DNA of 64,000 bases from Ostrinia nubilalis (Eukaryota; Arthropoda; Insecta; Lepidoptera; Crambidae): the NCBI RefSeq assembly GCF_963855985.1, contig NC_087106.1, forward strand, positions 6,865,001-6,929,000, written 5' to 3'. The notes below the pieces were generated by a model. It had not been told where the DNA came from and did no database searches. It saw only the letters and a program-made list of their open reading frames with translations. Position 1 is the first letter of the stretch; the number at the start of each line of letters is the position of its first letter. The translations under genes and the position numbers were made by a program. Shown here piece by piece: positions 42,930 through 55,994 of the stretch.

Positions 42930-43140
42930 GAAGGACGTTGATTAGTCTTTTGATGCAATAGCTACTGAACAGATTTTGGTGAAACTTTACAGTATTATTG
43001 TTTGTACAGACAACGGTACATCAAAATAGCATTATGATTTTGCAACAAAAATGTTGGAATTGTTCGATGTGTTGTCGTCTGTAAAACAAAATAACATAAA
43101 CTGACAATTCAAATGGGTGAAGCCGCGAGCAATACCTAGT
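42930..43140 (+). mobile_element. Helitron-like element carrying a small MITE
   Basis: Core AGCTACTGAACAGATTTTGG, end GGTGAAGCCGCGAGCAATAC then CTAGT. The MITE at 43005-43083 lies in the middle. Confidence 0.55.
43005..43083. mobile_element. 79 bp MITE with TACAGAC ends
   Basis: Ends TACAGACAACGGTACATC and GATGTGTTGTCGTCTGTA, imperfect complements. End motifs recur at 33549 and 34232. Confidence 0.65.
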
Positions 43141-43582
43141 ATTGTATAAAATTCTAAATGGTAGCAGTTTTGCAGACAATCATTTTTTTTATTTTGCCAT
43201 GTTTTAATACATCTTTTAAGTTTTAATGAGTTGTATCTTCTGCTAGCCTGGAGAGAAACACAATCCATTTATTTTACCGGAACGTTTTGCTCAACATTAG
43301 TCGGTAGTTAGCCATAGGGCTAATGACCTAAAACATTTGCTATTGTTTTCACTTAAATATTAGTATACTAAAACTAGTTGTGGCTAATATTGGCTTTGGA
43401 CTGGGATGGTTAGAGGCATCTGGAAGAACATTGCCCAGCTGTGGGACACTGGAGTTAAAATCATTAGCATAGATGGGCAACGTTATGATTATGTACTTGT
43501 TACAAATACTTATTATTTTGTTATTTTTAACATAATAACTACCTGTTATACCATAATAGTTTACTTACTTATACAGCACGGG

Positions 43583-43715
43583 TACAGTCAGCGTCAAATA
43601 CTTGTGACATCCGAAGTAGCCAATAAGTGCGCAACACGTCTTTGTTACAATCGGAATAAGGTTATGTTATCAACTTTTTGGCCACTTTGGATGTCATGTC
43701 ATGACGCTGACTGTA
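43583..43715. mobile_element. 133 bp MITE with TACAGTCAGCGTCA ends
   Basis: Perfect 14 bp ends TACAGTCAGCGTCA and TGACGCTGACTGTA. If the outer TA is the duplicated target, a Tc1/mariner origin is likely. The 107-codon frame 43406-43729 overlaps it and is chance. Confidence 0.85.
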
Positions 43716-46344
43716 CGTACATTGCATAAATTCTGCTCTTACTTATCATTTTATTAATCACCGAGAAAAAACATCGCCCAAAATTAATCATATTGTACAC
43801 ATTGTATACATACCTACGTATATTATACATGAACATTGAACAGTACACGAAAGCAAAACAGCGGTGCCTTTATCAGATGCAGAGATATGCTTGAGTAATC
43901 GTTTCATTAATAAATTGCTTCTTTATTAAAGGTAACATTAAAATGGAAATGTTCAATAAATAAACACAGAGATGCGATCGTTCTGGATAATGATCATTAC
44001 CACGCCGACATTTGGAAGGTTTACCCGAAAACAATGTGTTTGTGATGGACGTGTGTAGAGATGATAAAACCATACGTTCATATTTTCATTATTTTAGCTT
44101 GAGCATTGACTTTGGTAACTAAACAAGAATAGTAGCTACTGATCATATAATCAGATTTTTGTGGTTATAGATATTTTTATTTATGACAAATAAACATTAA
44201 CTTAAACTATGACTATTATAAATTAAGCATAATGTAGTAAATAAATAAGAGTAGCTTACACTTTGACCGCATTTTTCTTTCATTACTTATTCTATGCTAA
44301 AAAACTAAATTGTGCAAACGAAAATTGCATAGACATCTAACTGAAGATAATTTTTGTAAGCATTGGTTAACAATGATTAAGCCTTTATGTTTTGCGTTAC
44401 CTGCTACAAATAGTATAATTTTATTCAGTTCAATTTTATAAGCTGTATTTTAATCAAAGGATTCTAATTCATTGACAAAATCACGTAGAGAGATTTATTC
44501 TGATCTTGAAAAATGCACTTTCATATTTCTTATTATTCCAAATTACACGGTGTTTTTACCTCCTCTATAAACTTCTACCTGCCATCAACCGACCACAATC
44601 GCGAATGCCTCGAATTTCTTAGTTGAAGTTTTAACGAAATTAATTACGGCCTTTACTCGTACACACGATAGATTCCTACAGATATTTAGATACGTGTTCT
44701 TAATGGCCACTTTACGCGGCCCAGCCGACGAAATGTCCATACAAAAACACCTTTTTTTGTTTTAATAACATAATTAAAGTTTTTTGTTGGCCATCTTAGA
44801 TTAGCCGATTGTGTACGTATGTAGATGGGTTTACTGACCTATGCTGTTGTTTTCTAATTTTCGAATTAGTTTGACGATATACGTTGTTTAAAATTATACG
44901 TTTATAATCCAGCCCTTCTAAATAAATTGCTATTAAAATTGTAGAGATTTGCAATGTTATTATTACGAGTATTATGTCTTGTAGTAGCTAGGTATTTATC
45001 TGAACATAAATGTAAAACAAATTAAATTATGGAAACTAGGAAACTTTACTGAGATATTGTGAAATGATGATGATTACTTACTTACTTGATTGGTCTTCAA
45101 GCGATTACATGGATGAGTTGCAAAACTATATATGTAAAAAAATACACTGATTAAACTAATCTTAACTACTATAAAACATTTTGATATTTGTATAAAAATA
45201 TTGAACTCTGAAACTCTACAACATACATACATAACTCTACAACTCTAATTTGTTGCAAAACAACACTTACTACCTTCACATAAGCTGCCACAGTGTAGCT
45301 GTATTAGCTTGACATGCTGCCTACCATAAATAGTCACAAACCACTGCAACTTCATTCACGTCCATATTTTTCTCATCACGCAATCTGGTTTGCCGACCGT
45401 ACCCAGGTCCTCATAGAAAGTTAATTATTATCCAACACAGAAGCTTGCAATTTCCACGGGACTGGTTGGTAGGACAAAATAATAAATAATTCCAGTTATA
45501 TAACAGGTTTCATTAAGACAGCAGTAAATCAGGCTACCTAAGATGCGCGAGCGCAGTCTAGCTGCATTACGGCGTACGGTCGGAGAAAAAAGTTAATATT
45601 TTTGATTAGCTTATTTTTTGTGCCTGGAAGTTGCAAGTATCCACAGTTGATAAAATAAACGTCAACTTATAAAAATTAGTACTATAAAAAAAACTAATAC
45701 CTACAAAGTTAAGTTATTGTTAAGTTTTTCGTCCAACCATGTTTATTGTACGAGTAATATTCCTATTTTTATTTTTAAAAGAACTAGTCATGTAAAGTAT
45801 TGATGTATCGTGCTAGATTACGAAAATATTACTTTATTTTCTGATTCCCTTGCTATCCTATTTTAAAAAATACGTTGCGAATTTTTGGTTTCATGTTACT
45901 GTTTTTAGAAGCCTCATAGAAAACATTTACTAAGTTATTGAATCTAATATTATTTTGTCCATAAAATTCAGAGCCACCAAAACAAGCTAGCCCCATTATT
46001 ATTTCACAAACAATTTTGAGCCCAAACTTTGCTTGTTCCAAGCCTTCAGGAAGCTTAACTTTGGAAAACTCTGGTTAATGCGACAGAATAACTAAGCACT
46101 TCGCAAATTGTTTCTTCGGTCTTTTACGAACTTCACTTATTGCCACAATTAAGGCTGTAAAATATTCTCTGTGTGGCATTTTAGGGTTAAGAACGGCTTT
46201 GAGACGCTTATTTCATTAATTAATACTTTTTGTCAATAATTAAGAACAACAACTTGTGCGGCAAAGACTGAAGATTGGTTAGTAAAATGTATAAGTACCT
46301 AATTCAAATTATTAGCTCATCAAAGAAGTTTCTTTTAAATATCT
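43716..46344. other. Long AT-rich unassigned stretch
   Basis: About 2.6 kb without a recognised repeat or gene. Frames at 43873-44073 and 45853-46041 have no domain. Confidence 0.35.
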
Positions 46345-46466
46345 AAAGCATTTTGTGCCCTGCCCTTTGCCGCTACCAACCGGGCGATGTGAAAATCAAT
46401 GGTAGGCTTATGATCAGCAGTGAACGTCCTGTGGCTGAAATGATGATGATGATGAAAGCATTTTGT
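46345..46466 (+). mobile_element. RTE LINE micro-insertion (98 bp) with 12 bp TSD
   Basis: Element 46357-46454 ends in an (ATG)n tail. Perfect TSD AAAGCATTTTGT at 46345-46356 and 46455-46466. Confidence 0.92.
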
Positions 46467-46511
46467 TAAAATATCCAAAACTCACTATTTTTTCTTACTT
46501 TTATTCATGCA

Positions 46512-46706
46512 TACGTACGCGTGGATCCCGTTTTCCTCCATAGGGGTGGAATTTCGTAAAATCCTTTCTCAGCGGATGCCTACGTCATAACATCTACCTG
46601 CATGCCAAATTTCAGCCCAATCCGTCCAGTGGTTTGGGCTGTGCGTAGATAGATCACTATGTCAGTCAGTCAGTCAGTCAGTCACCTTTGAGTTATATAT
46701 TTAGAT
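46512..46706 (-). mobile_element. Helitron-like family B, lacking the CTAGT end
   Basis: ACGTACGCGTGGATCCCG, GCCTACGTCATAACATCTAC, CCGTCCAGTGGTTTGGGCTG and a GTCA array (46660-46683). The terminal ~20 bp are missing at the left. Confidence 0.65.
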
Positions 46707-47832
46707 TTTTATTCTGCTGCCATTACCCGATGTCTAATCTTTTAAGCTATTTGTGTAGCACAGTGAGTGGGAGCGATTATTAAAAAAATACTTCTCCACG
46801 GTATCCCTAGGGCTAGAGCTCGGCCATTTTTTACCTTTTTTACCCTTTTTGTGATATAGAGAACGTTCATTAAGCGAATTTCTTATAATTATAGCCGAGT
46901 GGGCAGATATTTAATGGCAGGACAAAGCGTTTTGTAATGCTAGCCCAGAATGTAATTGGTTATGTCTAGATCTGCAATAATCATAATTCAGATACATTAA
47001 GTTGTTTAATGACGAGGGCAAAGTTTGAATGAAATGAGTCTGTAATGCTAATTCCATTCAAGGCTTTAGACAAAGTATTGTTTGATTTTTAATCGGGATC
47101 GTGATCGCTTCGTCTTGTTCTTATGCTTCATTAAATTTTCTAAATCTGTAACCATTCAAGTAGCGAATCACAATAAGATTACCGCAGTCTCTTGCGACCA
47201 CTTCGAGTTCCACTAGATAACGTTGTTTTGTTACCAATAATTAATTTAATTTCCATCAGTTTAATAAGGAGTATAATAAGGAGATCATAAGGCTACTTTT
47301 GTCCCCGTAAAGCAGGCGAAACTGTTAGAAAAAAAATACGAATACATATTTACTTACCCTTGGTAAGTATTCATAAAATACTTAATAGACGATGGAGTTC
47401 GCTCTATTCAACTTTTTAGTCTTATTTATTATGCAGCTTTTTACGTCTTATGATGATGATTATAATGATGTATGTCTGTTGGACAACAGGGCTTGAAGAA
47501 AAATCTTCCACTCTGTAATATTATACAGCTACTTGTAAATTACTATCTAAGCTTTTTAGTTTTCTTAATGGTTAAGACGCATGTAAATGCAATTGGGTAA
47601 TAACTAAATAATACCTAACTTACTAATGCATGCAAGAAGGCTTTAATGAAAAATCCCTAGCTACGAGTGAGAATAGATTAATTTTACAATAACTTGATTG
47701 TTTCCAATCTGAGCAGGTAACATTACACAAATTAGTAAGTTTTCAACTATCAGCTTACCTTAGACCGTTGCTGGACTTGAATTAACCCCAAATTGAAAGG
47801 TAACAAAACGCCCAGTGGTTACCCACCTACTT
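46707..47832. other. AT-rich unassigned stretch
   Basis: Nothing recognised apart from short GATGAT runs near 47450. Confidence 0.3.
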
Positions 47833-47905
47833 AGGCTGCGTTGCACCACCTTATTTTAACCGTTACAATAACTATAACCGGTGCTTTTTGTATGGAGTTT
47901 TTAAC
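47833..47905. mobile_element. Left half of the AGGCTGAGTTGCACCA MITE
   Basis: AGGCTGCGTTGCACCACCTT through CCGGTGCTTTTTGTATGGAG; the right half is absent. Confidence 0.7.
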
Positions 47906-48493
47906 TAAAATGCTTATTTTACTTCGAAATCTTTTGTTTTTATTTGAAATCTAACTTGTCTTTATCAAAATTACAAATCTAGAGCCATTTTCAGTTTCGT
48001 TGTTAACGAAGCGTTGAATGGCGCGCTCGGAGAGGCTTAGTTCAAACGATCATTGCAAACGTTGTGATCGGGATAGCGACAAGCGATTTTCGGTTTTACA
48101 AAGATAATACGATAAAAAATAATACAAAGTAACAAAAACCACCGGTTATAGGGGCATATTTTGGAGAAATTTATCAAATAACAAAAAAAACACGAATTTA
48201 AAAGCAGATTTTTTAAAAAAAGTATATTTTTTTATTATTTGTTGGCATTTTTTGTGTATTTTATGTATTTTTTTAGTATTGCCTGTCATTTAGCATTATT
48301 ACTGTTTTTATTTTATCACGATATACCTCTTAGTTTAAAAGTTATTACGTTTTCTTTACAATAAGTAATTGGAAGAAAAAAAATCTATAAAAAATTTAAA
48401 AAAAATCTCAAAAAAATTTTGACCTCTTTTTTGTCGATAAAAATAGGTCTAGTTTCATCTATTTTCATATGTACACTTTAACGTGACTCACAC
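47906..48493. other. A/T-rich stretch with long A and T runs
   Basis: Low-complexity A and T runs at about 48180-48440. No gene. Confidence 0.35.
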
Positions 48494-48860
48494 TGTATAT
48501 AAAAGGAGAAACTGACTGACTGACATATCAACGCACAGCCTAAACGGCTAAACGTAGGCACTTGAAATTTAGAAGGGACGTAGCTTAGGTACCGTAGAAG
48601 TGCACTAAGAAAGGAATTCCCGAAATTCCCATGGGAACGGGAATTAGCGGGAAAATCCTTTTGTATGAAATGTCTAAACCGCTTGTGGCATGCAGGTACC
48701 TTAGTAAACTTAAAGCTTAGTTACAACAGGATATTGCAAAATTCCTACGGGAACGGGAGTTAGCAGGAAAAACATTTGTATGAAAAAATCTAAACCGCGT
48801 ACGATAGATGAAGGGGGTAAAACGGGATCCACGCGTACGAAGTCGCGGGCGGCTGCTAGT
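48494..48860 (+). mobile_element. Helitron-like family B, long variant
   Basis: Starts TATATAAAAGGAGAAACTGAC and ends CGAAGTCGCGGGCGGCTGCTAGT-like. The interior has two related blocks (ACGGGAATTAGCGGGAAAA at about 48637 and ACGGGAGTTAGCAGGAAAAA at about 48751), an internal duplication of about 115 bp absent from the other copies. Confidence 0.65.
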
Positions 48861-49387
48861 TCATAAGTACCTACAAGATCTCAACACAGAAGCACCTAAC
48901 ATTTGCATACAACGGTTGACGGGCATAAATCATAAAGGACAGTAATCTGCGGCCATTTTGATCTACTATAGCGCCATCTGTGTCAACTGAATGAGATATT
49001 ATACTCCCATATTAGGGTTGCCAGCGAAATGTTGGATGAAACTTATTGTTAATGAATGTCAAGTTTGATTGATGTGCGAATAATTATTTTGAGTTGAGAG
49101 AATGCGGAGCTTTGGTGTAATTTTTGCTTGCCATGGTGAATTTACTGAGTTGAATTTTATAGTTTTTAAATGGGTAATGTAAATTCTCAGATTGATCATT
49201 TATCTAGTATCTAAAGCTACGACTGAGATTGAATCTCAATGATTAAAGATAGAGATTTTGATCACCGGATTTCCTTAAGTTCAAAGCACGGGACTTTGGA
49301 CAACGGACATTATTCGTTACAATCGGATAACATAATTAGGGTTTTAAAAATTGTGATTGTTATTAATTAAATACAAGTAGGTAAAGT

Positions 49388-49460
49388 ATTGGGACCCGTG
49401 ATTGTGGAAATCCTTCCCTTTGTCCAGCAGTAAACGTCATTTGGCTGAAACTAACGAATG
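49388..49460 (+). mobile_element. RTE LINE 3' end
   Basis: GATTGTGGAAATCCTTCCC, TTTGTCCAGCAGTAAACGTC and GGCTGAAACTAACGAATG. CGAACG-type tail subfamily. No TSD seen. Confidence 0.7.
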
Positions 49461-49655
49461 AAAAAACCATTAAAACTCATAAAACTCACTTATTTACTTT
49501 TTGATATTTTTTGCAAATAGGCTTTTAAAAAGCCCAGTATTAACCCTACCACTGCTTCGGGACAATAAATAGGCCAGTGCTGCATTGGGAGTGTTAATGC
49601 TCCAAAAATACGACGATTGTTTATCATAACATTCGGACCGCGTTGCACTTTTCTA

Positions 49656-49795
49656 ACACTAATATTATAAATGGAAAGTTTTTTTTTGTATTGAATAGGC
49701 TCTGAAACTACTGGACCGATTTCAATAATTCTTTTACTATTAGAATTCTACTTTAATTCTGACATAGGCGGTTTGAAGTTCGCTGGTCAGTTATT
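49656..49795 (+). mobile_element. Helitron-like 5' part
   Basis: ACACTAATATTATAAATGG, GAAACTACTGGACCGATTT and TTTTACTATTAGAATTC; the CTAGT end is missing. Confidence 0.5.
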
Positions 49796-51497
49796 TTTAA
49801 AATAATTTACCTTGACGAAAATAATTTCAGAGGCAGCCCTATCCCGTGTAACGCAACATGATTTATATGGCAACCCCTTAGCGGAATTAACCCTTTATCC
49901 GGGGTCACGTGACAGCGGCGAGGTCGCAAAGGCCGACACTTATAATTTTATTATTATTTATTATTGTATTTTGTTACGCGCCTCCTGTCTCTATAAGTTA
50001 CAAGCCATGTAAAGAGATTAAGCATGATATGATTTATTGCAATTTCTTAGTTAGGTACAAAGTAACGTCATTGCTGTTGCAACTACTTAGTTACGAGTTA
50101 TAATAAGTAATTGTATTTTAAGTTATTAAACAGCTAATCGGTCACCTATTTTACATTTGAATAAATAAGTATCATCCTTAATACCTATCTCCTTTTGTTC
50201 AGCTGCATTTACAATGAAAGCAGTAGTCGTTGTTATGGTCATTCAAAATTTTAAAAGTCTAATGTTGTGATTATGTTTTAAATCATAATTGAAAAAAAAA
50301 AAGTTATATAAGAGGTGAATTAAGGTTTTTTATCTAACCGATTGAACCCTCTACACGTAAAAAAAAAAAACAAAAAAAAAACGACTCATAAAAAACGCAT
50401 CACTCAATCCAAACATCCAGAATAACGGCACATCAAAGCGCTTAACCCCTCCGCTGCAATCGGTGCATATTTGTCACAACAGACCCACGCCCCGCGGGGC
50501 TTAACCCTTTTGCTATCAATTAATAGGCTCAATTTATGAATTATAGCTTCACAGCCCTTGTCATATACGGAATAAATAATCAGATGTCATGTTTGAGGCT
50601 AATTGTGTTGCGATGATTCGGAGGGGTTGATCTGTCAAATATGGAATTGTGAAATCTAGATCAAGATACAACTGTTATAAGATTCAAATTGTAAAAACTG
50701 TTAACAAAACAAGCTATTTTTTCTACTTGTAACCATTTTATACTCTCGTGTGCGCTGTGTCACAACAAAACCCTAAGTAGGTTGGTGATGTCACTTTCAA
50801 TTCGATAGAATAGCATATTATTATAATTTAACAGGTTTTGTAGGTAGGTAGGTACTGAACATGACTGTTCACATCGACATTGTCTAGTTTTGTCAAAAGT
50901 ACAAAAAATCCATTTAACAAACTTTTTAATAGTAATTTAGATTAATTTGCTTATGATTAAAATATTTTTTGAACCCCATCACAATGTAATTGTAAGTACA
51001 AATTATGAGCCCTTTGAATAGAAACAATGATCAAACAACAAAAATTTAAGATTCAAGTATGCAAATAAAAATGCATTTTGCAGTATTCATCGCACTTTTT
51101 TCTCAATTTTAATTATTCAACAAATCCTTATCTCCTAACTAATTGCTCATTTTGAACCCTCCGATCTCCCTTTATATTGAATAAGTAATGAGCACACTTT
51201 GTTGCAATCAAAATTGAATTAAAACAGACAAATTAAACATAATGCCAGCTAATGCTTTTTGAATGGGGTCACAGAATCGCGATTTAATAATGCAATTCAT
51301 TACTCCGATTTAAACTCTATTACATGACTGATTAAGTGCATATTTAAACAAATATGACAAATGAAAGCTCATGACAGATATTGTGACAGTTTTTGCGAGT
51401 ACTTTACGACATTTACATTAGATTATTATGTTACTTGTAATCTGTTGAATTTCTGTGTTTAAATATAAGTCTGTACACACTGATAATAAATGATTTT
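49796..51497. other. Repeat-poor stretch, possible regulatory DNA
   Basis: No repeat family recognised from about 50400 to 51490. It contains many TAAT/ATTA cores (about 51170-51330) and the palindrome AATCGCGATT at about 51277. This is compatible with conserved regulatory DNA, but the sequence alone cannot show it. Poly-A runs lie at about 50290 and 50360. Confidence 0.2.
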
Positions 51498-51635
51498 TAT
51501 TTTATTTATTTTTATAGGCATTTTTTAACACATAAAACATTTGAGATTGTCTACACAAATTATTTGTTGCGTGGGGATCGAACCCAAGACTTTTTCGTTC
51601 TAGAAGAACTCTCATCCACTACGCCATAAATATTA
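51498..51635 (-). mobile_element. tRNA-derived SINE
   Basis: On the minus strand, A box TGGCGTAGTGGA (51615-51626) and B box GGTTCGATCCCC (51573-51584) stand 30 bp apart, both near-consensus RNA polymerase III promoter boxes. The 3' end is an AAAT-rich tail near 51498-51520. Only the A-to-B half resembles a tRNA, and it cannot be a functional tRNA gene. Confidence 0.65.
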
Positions 51636-53504
51636 TTTATCAAAATTATATCTTCATTTTGTTAACTTATTGTTTTTTTAGCGCTTCTGAAAAGGGACTT
51701 TATCGCTTTTGTATTCACCTACATTGCTTTCTAAAGGAAGTCAAATTTCCTATCACTTTAAGCACTTCAAGATAAATTCCCTAAATTCAAATCATTTCGT
51801 CTGCTCAACCGTGAAATGTTTCACGCACTAAAGATGCTCGCACACTACATCTAAAGGCACCTGTGCACCTGATTAGCCGCGACCGTTTGGGCAAGGAATG
51901 GCGGTGGTGCGCTGCTATTATTTCGCCTTAAGGAGACGACTAGATGCCTTCGCCTTTCGATATAACGATACTACCGTTTTGGGCGGCGCTTGAAGGGTTA
52001 AGAGTTTGTAGACCGGGCGATTTTCTGCCTACCTAATGTAACTTGTATAAGCTAATTCTGCTAAATAATACGATGCGTCGATTGAGTTAATTTTAATTTT
52101 AACAGTCAATATTTTTCTTAAATTAATTTCACTGACTTTTATAGCCCTACAGATGTACCATGTAAAATTTTCTTGAATTTATGACCTGAAGTCTATATGA
52201 ATTGATTAGTTATACTTATTCGTAGATACTTTATGTAGCTCCAACCCGCCTGGCCAGCGTGGGGAGTGTAGGCCAAATTCTCCTTTTGCCTCTGGTAATT
52301 AATAAAGGATCTTCGTCCTAAATTGGAGAACAAATCACCTGATGATGACATTGATGATGATTTCTAAGCGCTCTTTCTCTCTTTGACTAATAGAGTCATG
52401 ACGAACAATTTTCGCATTTTCGCATGTCTAAATCTTCTTACGTCACTAAATCTGCCCGTATTCGACCAATCAGGAAGCGCTCACATGTCAATCACCAATT
52501 ATAGCGTCGTTTGTCCGCGCGGGAACAGCCAATCGCGCGGGTGAATTTAAATTTGGAATCCTTATTGTTCTATTCTTTCCATTTGAATTGAGAGAGATCG
52601 TTAGGCGCCAGCATTTTTAAACGGCTATGGCGTTTGTTGGTAGGGCTGCCAGCATTGCTTTGAAAAGTTTTAAATTTTAAATTTCAAAAATTGTCCCAAA
52701 AAGTATAACGAAAAAATATAAATTATCCAAAAAGTTTTAATGTCAGAGATTCCTTTACTAGATATAACTGTTTAGATATGATGTCTCATCGAGTAAAATG
52801 GTAATAACATTACATGTTAATGAAATAAGTACGATTTAGGTACTTTGATATGCTGGCTACTCGTTGATTTCAGAAAATAATAACAAATAAATATTAAACC
52901 TATAATACACATTGGAAATGTTTAAGTACATATATCGCAATAAAATTAAAAATCCTAGGAAAAATTAATAATGTGTGGTTTATTTACAAATCTAGGTAAA
53001 AATACAACTAGATTTCTTGGTGTGAAAATATAATTATCAAAGATAGACTAATAAATAATGGCAAGACTGGATTTTCAAACACAAAAAATGGCAACATAAT
53101 AAGTTTAACATAAAATGCACATAAATTACTACAAGTTGAACCTCCCACCACAGAGTTTTAATAAACTCCTCACGTACTACATACAGTTAGTATCAGAGAG
53201 ATTTATGCGGATTTACCTATTGGAATTTGAACTTTATTGCATTGGTTTAGGTATGCTACGTTTGTGTAATATATAAGTTGTAGTTACCAGTAAATACGAT
53301 GGTTGAATGCATTAAGTCTTTGCACACTTGATAGTCGCAAAAAATTCTAAGTTGAATACTTATTAAAACTACAGCACGATTTTCAGTCTTAATTGAAACT
53401 GTGTCACAATAGTACCTCAAATAAATCATCGGCAAATGGCGTTAATCTTTCTGATTATAAAATTGACATGGAGTTTACACTGCTGCTTTTTATCTGACGA
53501 TATG
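51636..53504. other. Mostly unassigned, GC-richer patch
   Basis: 51830-52020 is GC-richer and contains CACCTGTGCACCTG, two E-box-like motifs. CTCCAACCCGCCTGGCCAGC at about 52240 resembles a worn lepidopteran LINE end. No gene recognised. Confidence 0.3.
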
Positions 53505-53775
53505 GTTTGTGGTAAAAGCTGCCTTAGACCCAAAGGTCCTGGATTTGATTCACAGTGGGGCATTAGTACTCGGTTCAGTACAGGCTTATTGTAAGTCCAC
53601 CTGTTTAGTTACCATCATATTATCTAAGTCTTTTGGCATAACAACAATGTGAACAATATCGTGTTTCGGCAGTTGGTCGAAGATTCCGGGTGAAGTTCGC
53701 TTCCACCTTCGGATCGCTTCCACCACCTGCTCATCACTTTTCATCAGGTGAAAATGCAGAGCATTGCAGATCTTT
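53505..53775 (+). mobile_element. tRNA-derived SINE, near full length
   Basis: Head: GTGGTAAAAGCTGCCTTAGA (A-box region) and GGATTTGATTCACAG (degenerate B box), then a body with AGTCTTTTGGCATAACAA, and a 3' part GATTCCGGGTGAAGTTCGC to CATCAGGTGA. It identifies the shorter fragments at 9408, 37741, 38005 and 40933 as 3' tails of this SINE. A 15 bp internal duplication (TTCGCTTCCACC..) is visible at about 53697-53725. Confidence 0.65.
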
Positions 53776-55994
53776 CTGTTGCTAAAACCTAAAACTGTTT
53801 AGTAACAGTCCATATTAACGTAATGTGTGACTTTAAATGCTGCTATTTCCTACAATTAGTTAATGTACATAAATGGTCAATTTTCTTGCCCAAAATCAAG
53901 TTTATATCTCACACCACAAATCATCAAAATCGTTTCAGGGTTATCAGCTTAAAAACGTTACAGATTTAAATACGAGTATTTCCACAATTTTATTAGTGTA
54001 GGGTAGGTAGGTACTTAGATATTAATATAATTATCGCCAATCCCAGGAAACAGGGGCTGTTTTATAACACACCTCACTCGTTCCTCACTCATTCACTTAT
54101 TGCGAAACTACTCAATTTGTACCTAATTAATTTCCGGTGTGGGTATTTTAAGAAAGTGAAACCACCGCGCCCGTGCGTATGCGCACAGCTTAGGCGCAGT
54201 ATTGCCTACTTTATATGATAATCGGGCTTATAACTGGGGTACGCTTCCTTCAGAATATGTCTTTACATACATACCATAGTGTTTAAAGAAAAAGAACGGT
54301 CAGAAAATATTTCTTAATATTAAACCAATTTTGATAAATTTTGCTGTTTAGTAAAATGAAACAGAGTATGAAAATGTCTGCATATAGATGTATCATACAG
54401 TCATACTGCATATTTTATGCAGCTTGTTTGTACCTTAACAATAAACAGACCAAGATCCATGTTGGCCGAGGCGCGGGAAAAATCTAGTTCTAAGACTTCT
54501 AAGTAATAGATAAATGATTTAACGTCTCTATATTTAACACCGGTTTTGAGGTTAAAGTATATCACTTGTTTTATTAATTCTGATTAGCGACCTGGAAACA
54601 ATTTTACAGTAACTCCTCCACGCTTTCAGCAAGTTTCCTATCATTTCAACAAAAGCCAAACAAAAACAACCAGACCGACTTGAAAGGAAAAGTCAAAAGC
54701 CTTCTTAGGCAACTGCTTAATAGATAACTTACATGGTCATTCTAGGGTTTCCTTTTGCTCATAAGCGCCTTCTCCGCAATAATTATCCAACTGTTTCTTC
54801 TAATACCAACTTATGGCTGCAGTTGCGTAAATGGCATTCTCAGCTCTATCCCCACGGGTTAGGGTTTAAAGTTTGAGTTACCGGTTAAGGTTAAAGTGGT
54901 ATGGTGTAATGAAAACGGTCCCATCCATCAGCGATGCCAATTACAAGGGATCACGCGTCTGTCCGCGAAGCTATTTCTCGTCAACTTTTTTTGTCGCCTC
55001 CAAAATGGTGCTGAATGGTTTTTCTCGGTGTATGTGGGAATAGGCGTATATACGGATATATTCGAAAAGTTTACTCACGAATTGTAATGGACAATGTTTG
55101 AAATGAATAAGGCTGACTAACTTTGAAAATGATGATTTTCCTATTATTTACTTACATTTTTTCCATCATGCTAGCCTGTAACTAACAAGAGCGACAACTG
55201 CAGCTTTTTAAAGGACATCAAAATGAAATAATATGTCTTCAGTATTATAAAATTGATCTTATTCAAACATTGAGGATACTCGTAATATAGACATCAAGTG
55301 TCTATAATCTACTTAATATCAACACTATATTATTGTTAATTAATTCAACTTTGTTCTCGAATCAAGTAGAAAAGTTTTTCATGTGACATAAAAAAGTGCC
55401 TTAACCATAAATGTCTACCATTCAAGTCTTCTTAGTATAATTTTTGAAACTTTTTTTTACCTTTTTAACTTCTTTTTACCAATTAATAATTCATTAGTTT
55501 TTACACCAACCAAAGACTATTGTAGATAACTGTTCAAACACATCTTGTAAATAATCAAGCCATAAACTTTTGGCTACAAAGAAACACGTAATATACACGT
55601 CCACAGTTTATTGGCTATCGATTAAGTGTAGCCATAAATATCTTACAAACACAATGACGATATGGTACCATAAATTTAACAAAGCAAAATTACCGAAAAG
55701 ATAAGAGTTAACATAAAATGTGGCTGCTGACGTTACAACTGATGACTCTTCGACCTAAGCCTGAGAGTACAGTGAAGAGTGAAGAGTTTAGCGTTTAAGA
55801 GTTAGATCATGTATGTATCTATTTGTATTAGGTAACTGCAACAAGACAATATTATGTTACAATTTTCTAAATCAGGTGACAATAAGAGGACAAAAAAGTA
55901 CCAAGTACCAACCATTTTATCACTTTTCCCCAAATAAAGTACTTACCAGTTAAAAAAGTACCAAGTCCAGCAAAAAGCTCATTATCAGTACTGG
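53776..55994. other. AT-rich unassigned stretch
   Basis: The frame 54896-55087 has no recognised domain. No repeat family identified. Confidence 0.3.

Noticed and set aside
51570..51630. A functional tRNA gene.
   Set aside because: Boxes are good, but the flanks do not form the acceptor stem and an A-rich tail follows, so it is a SINE.
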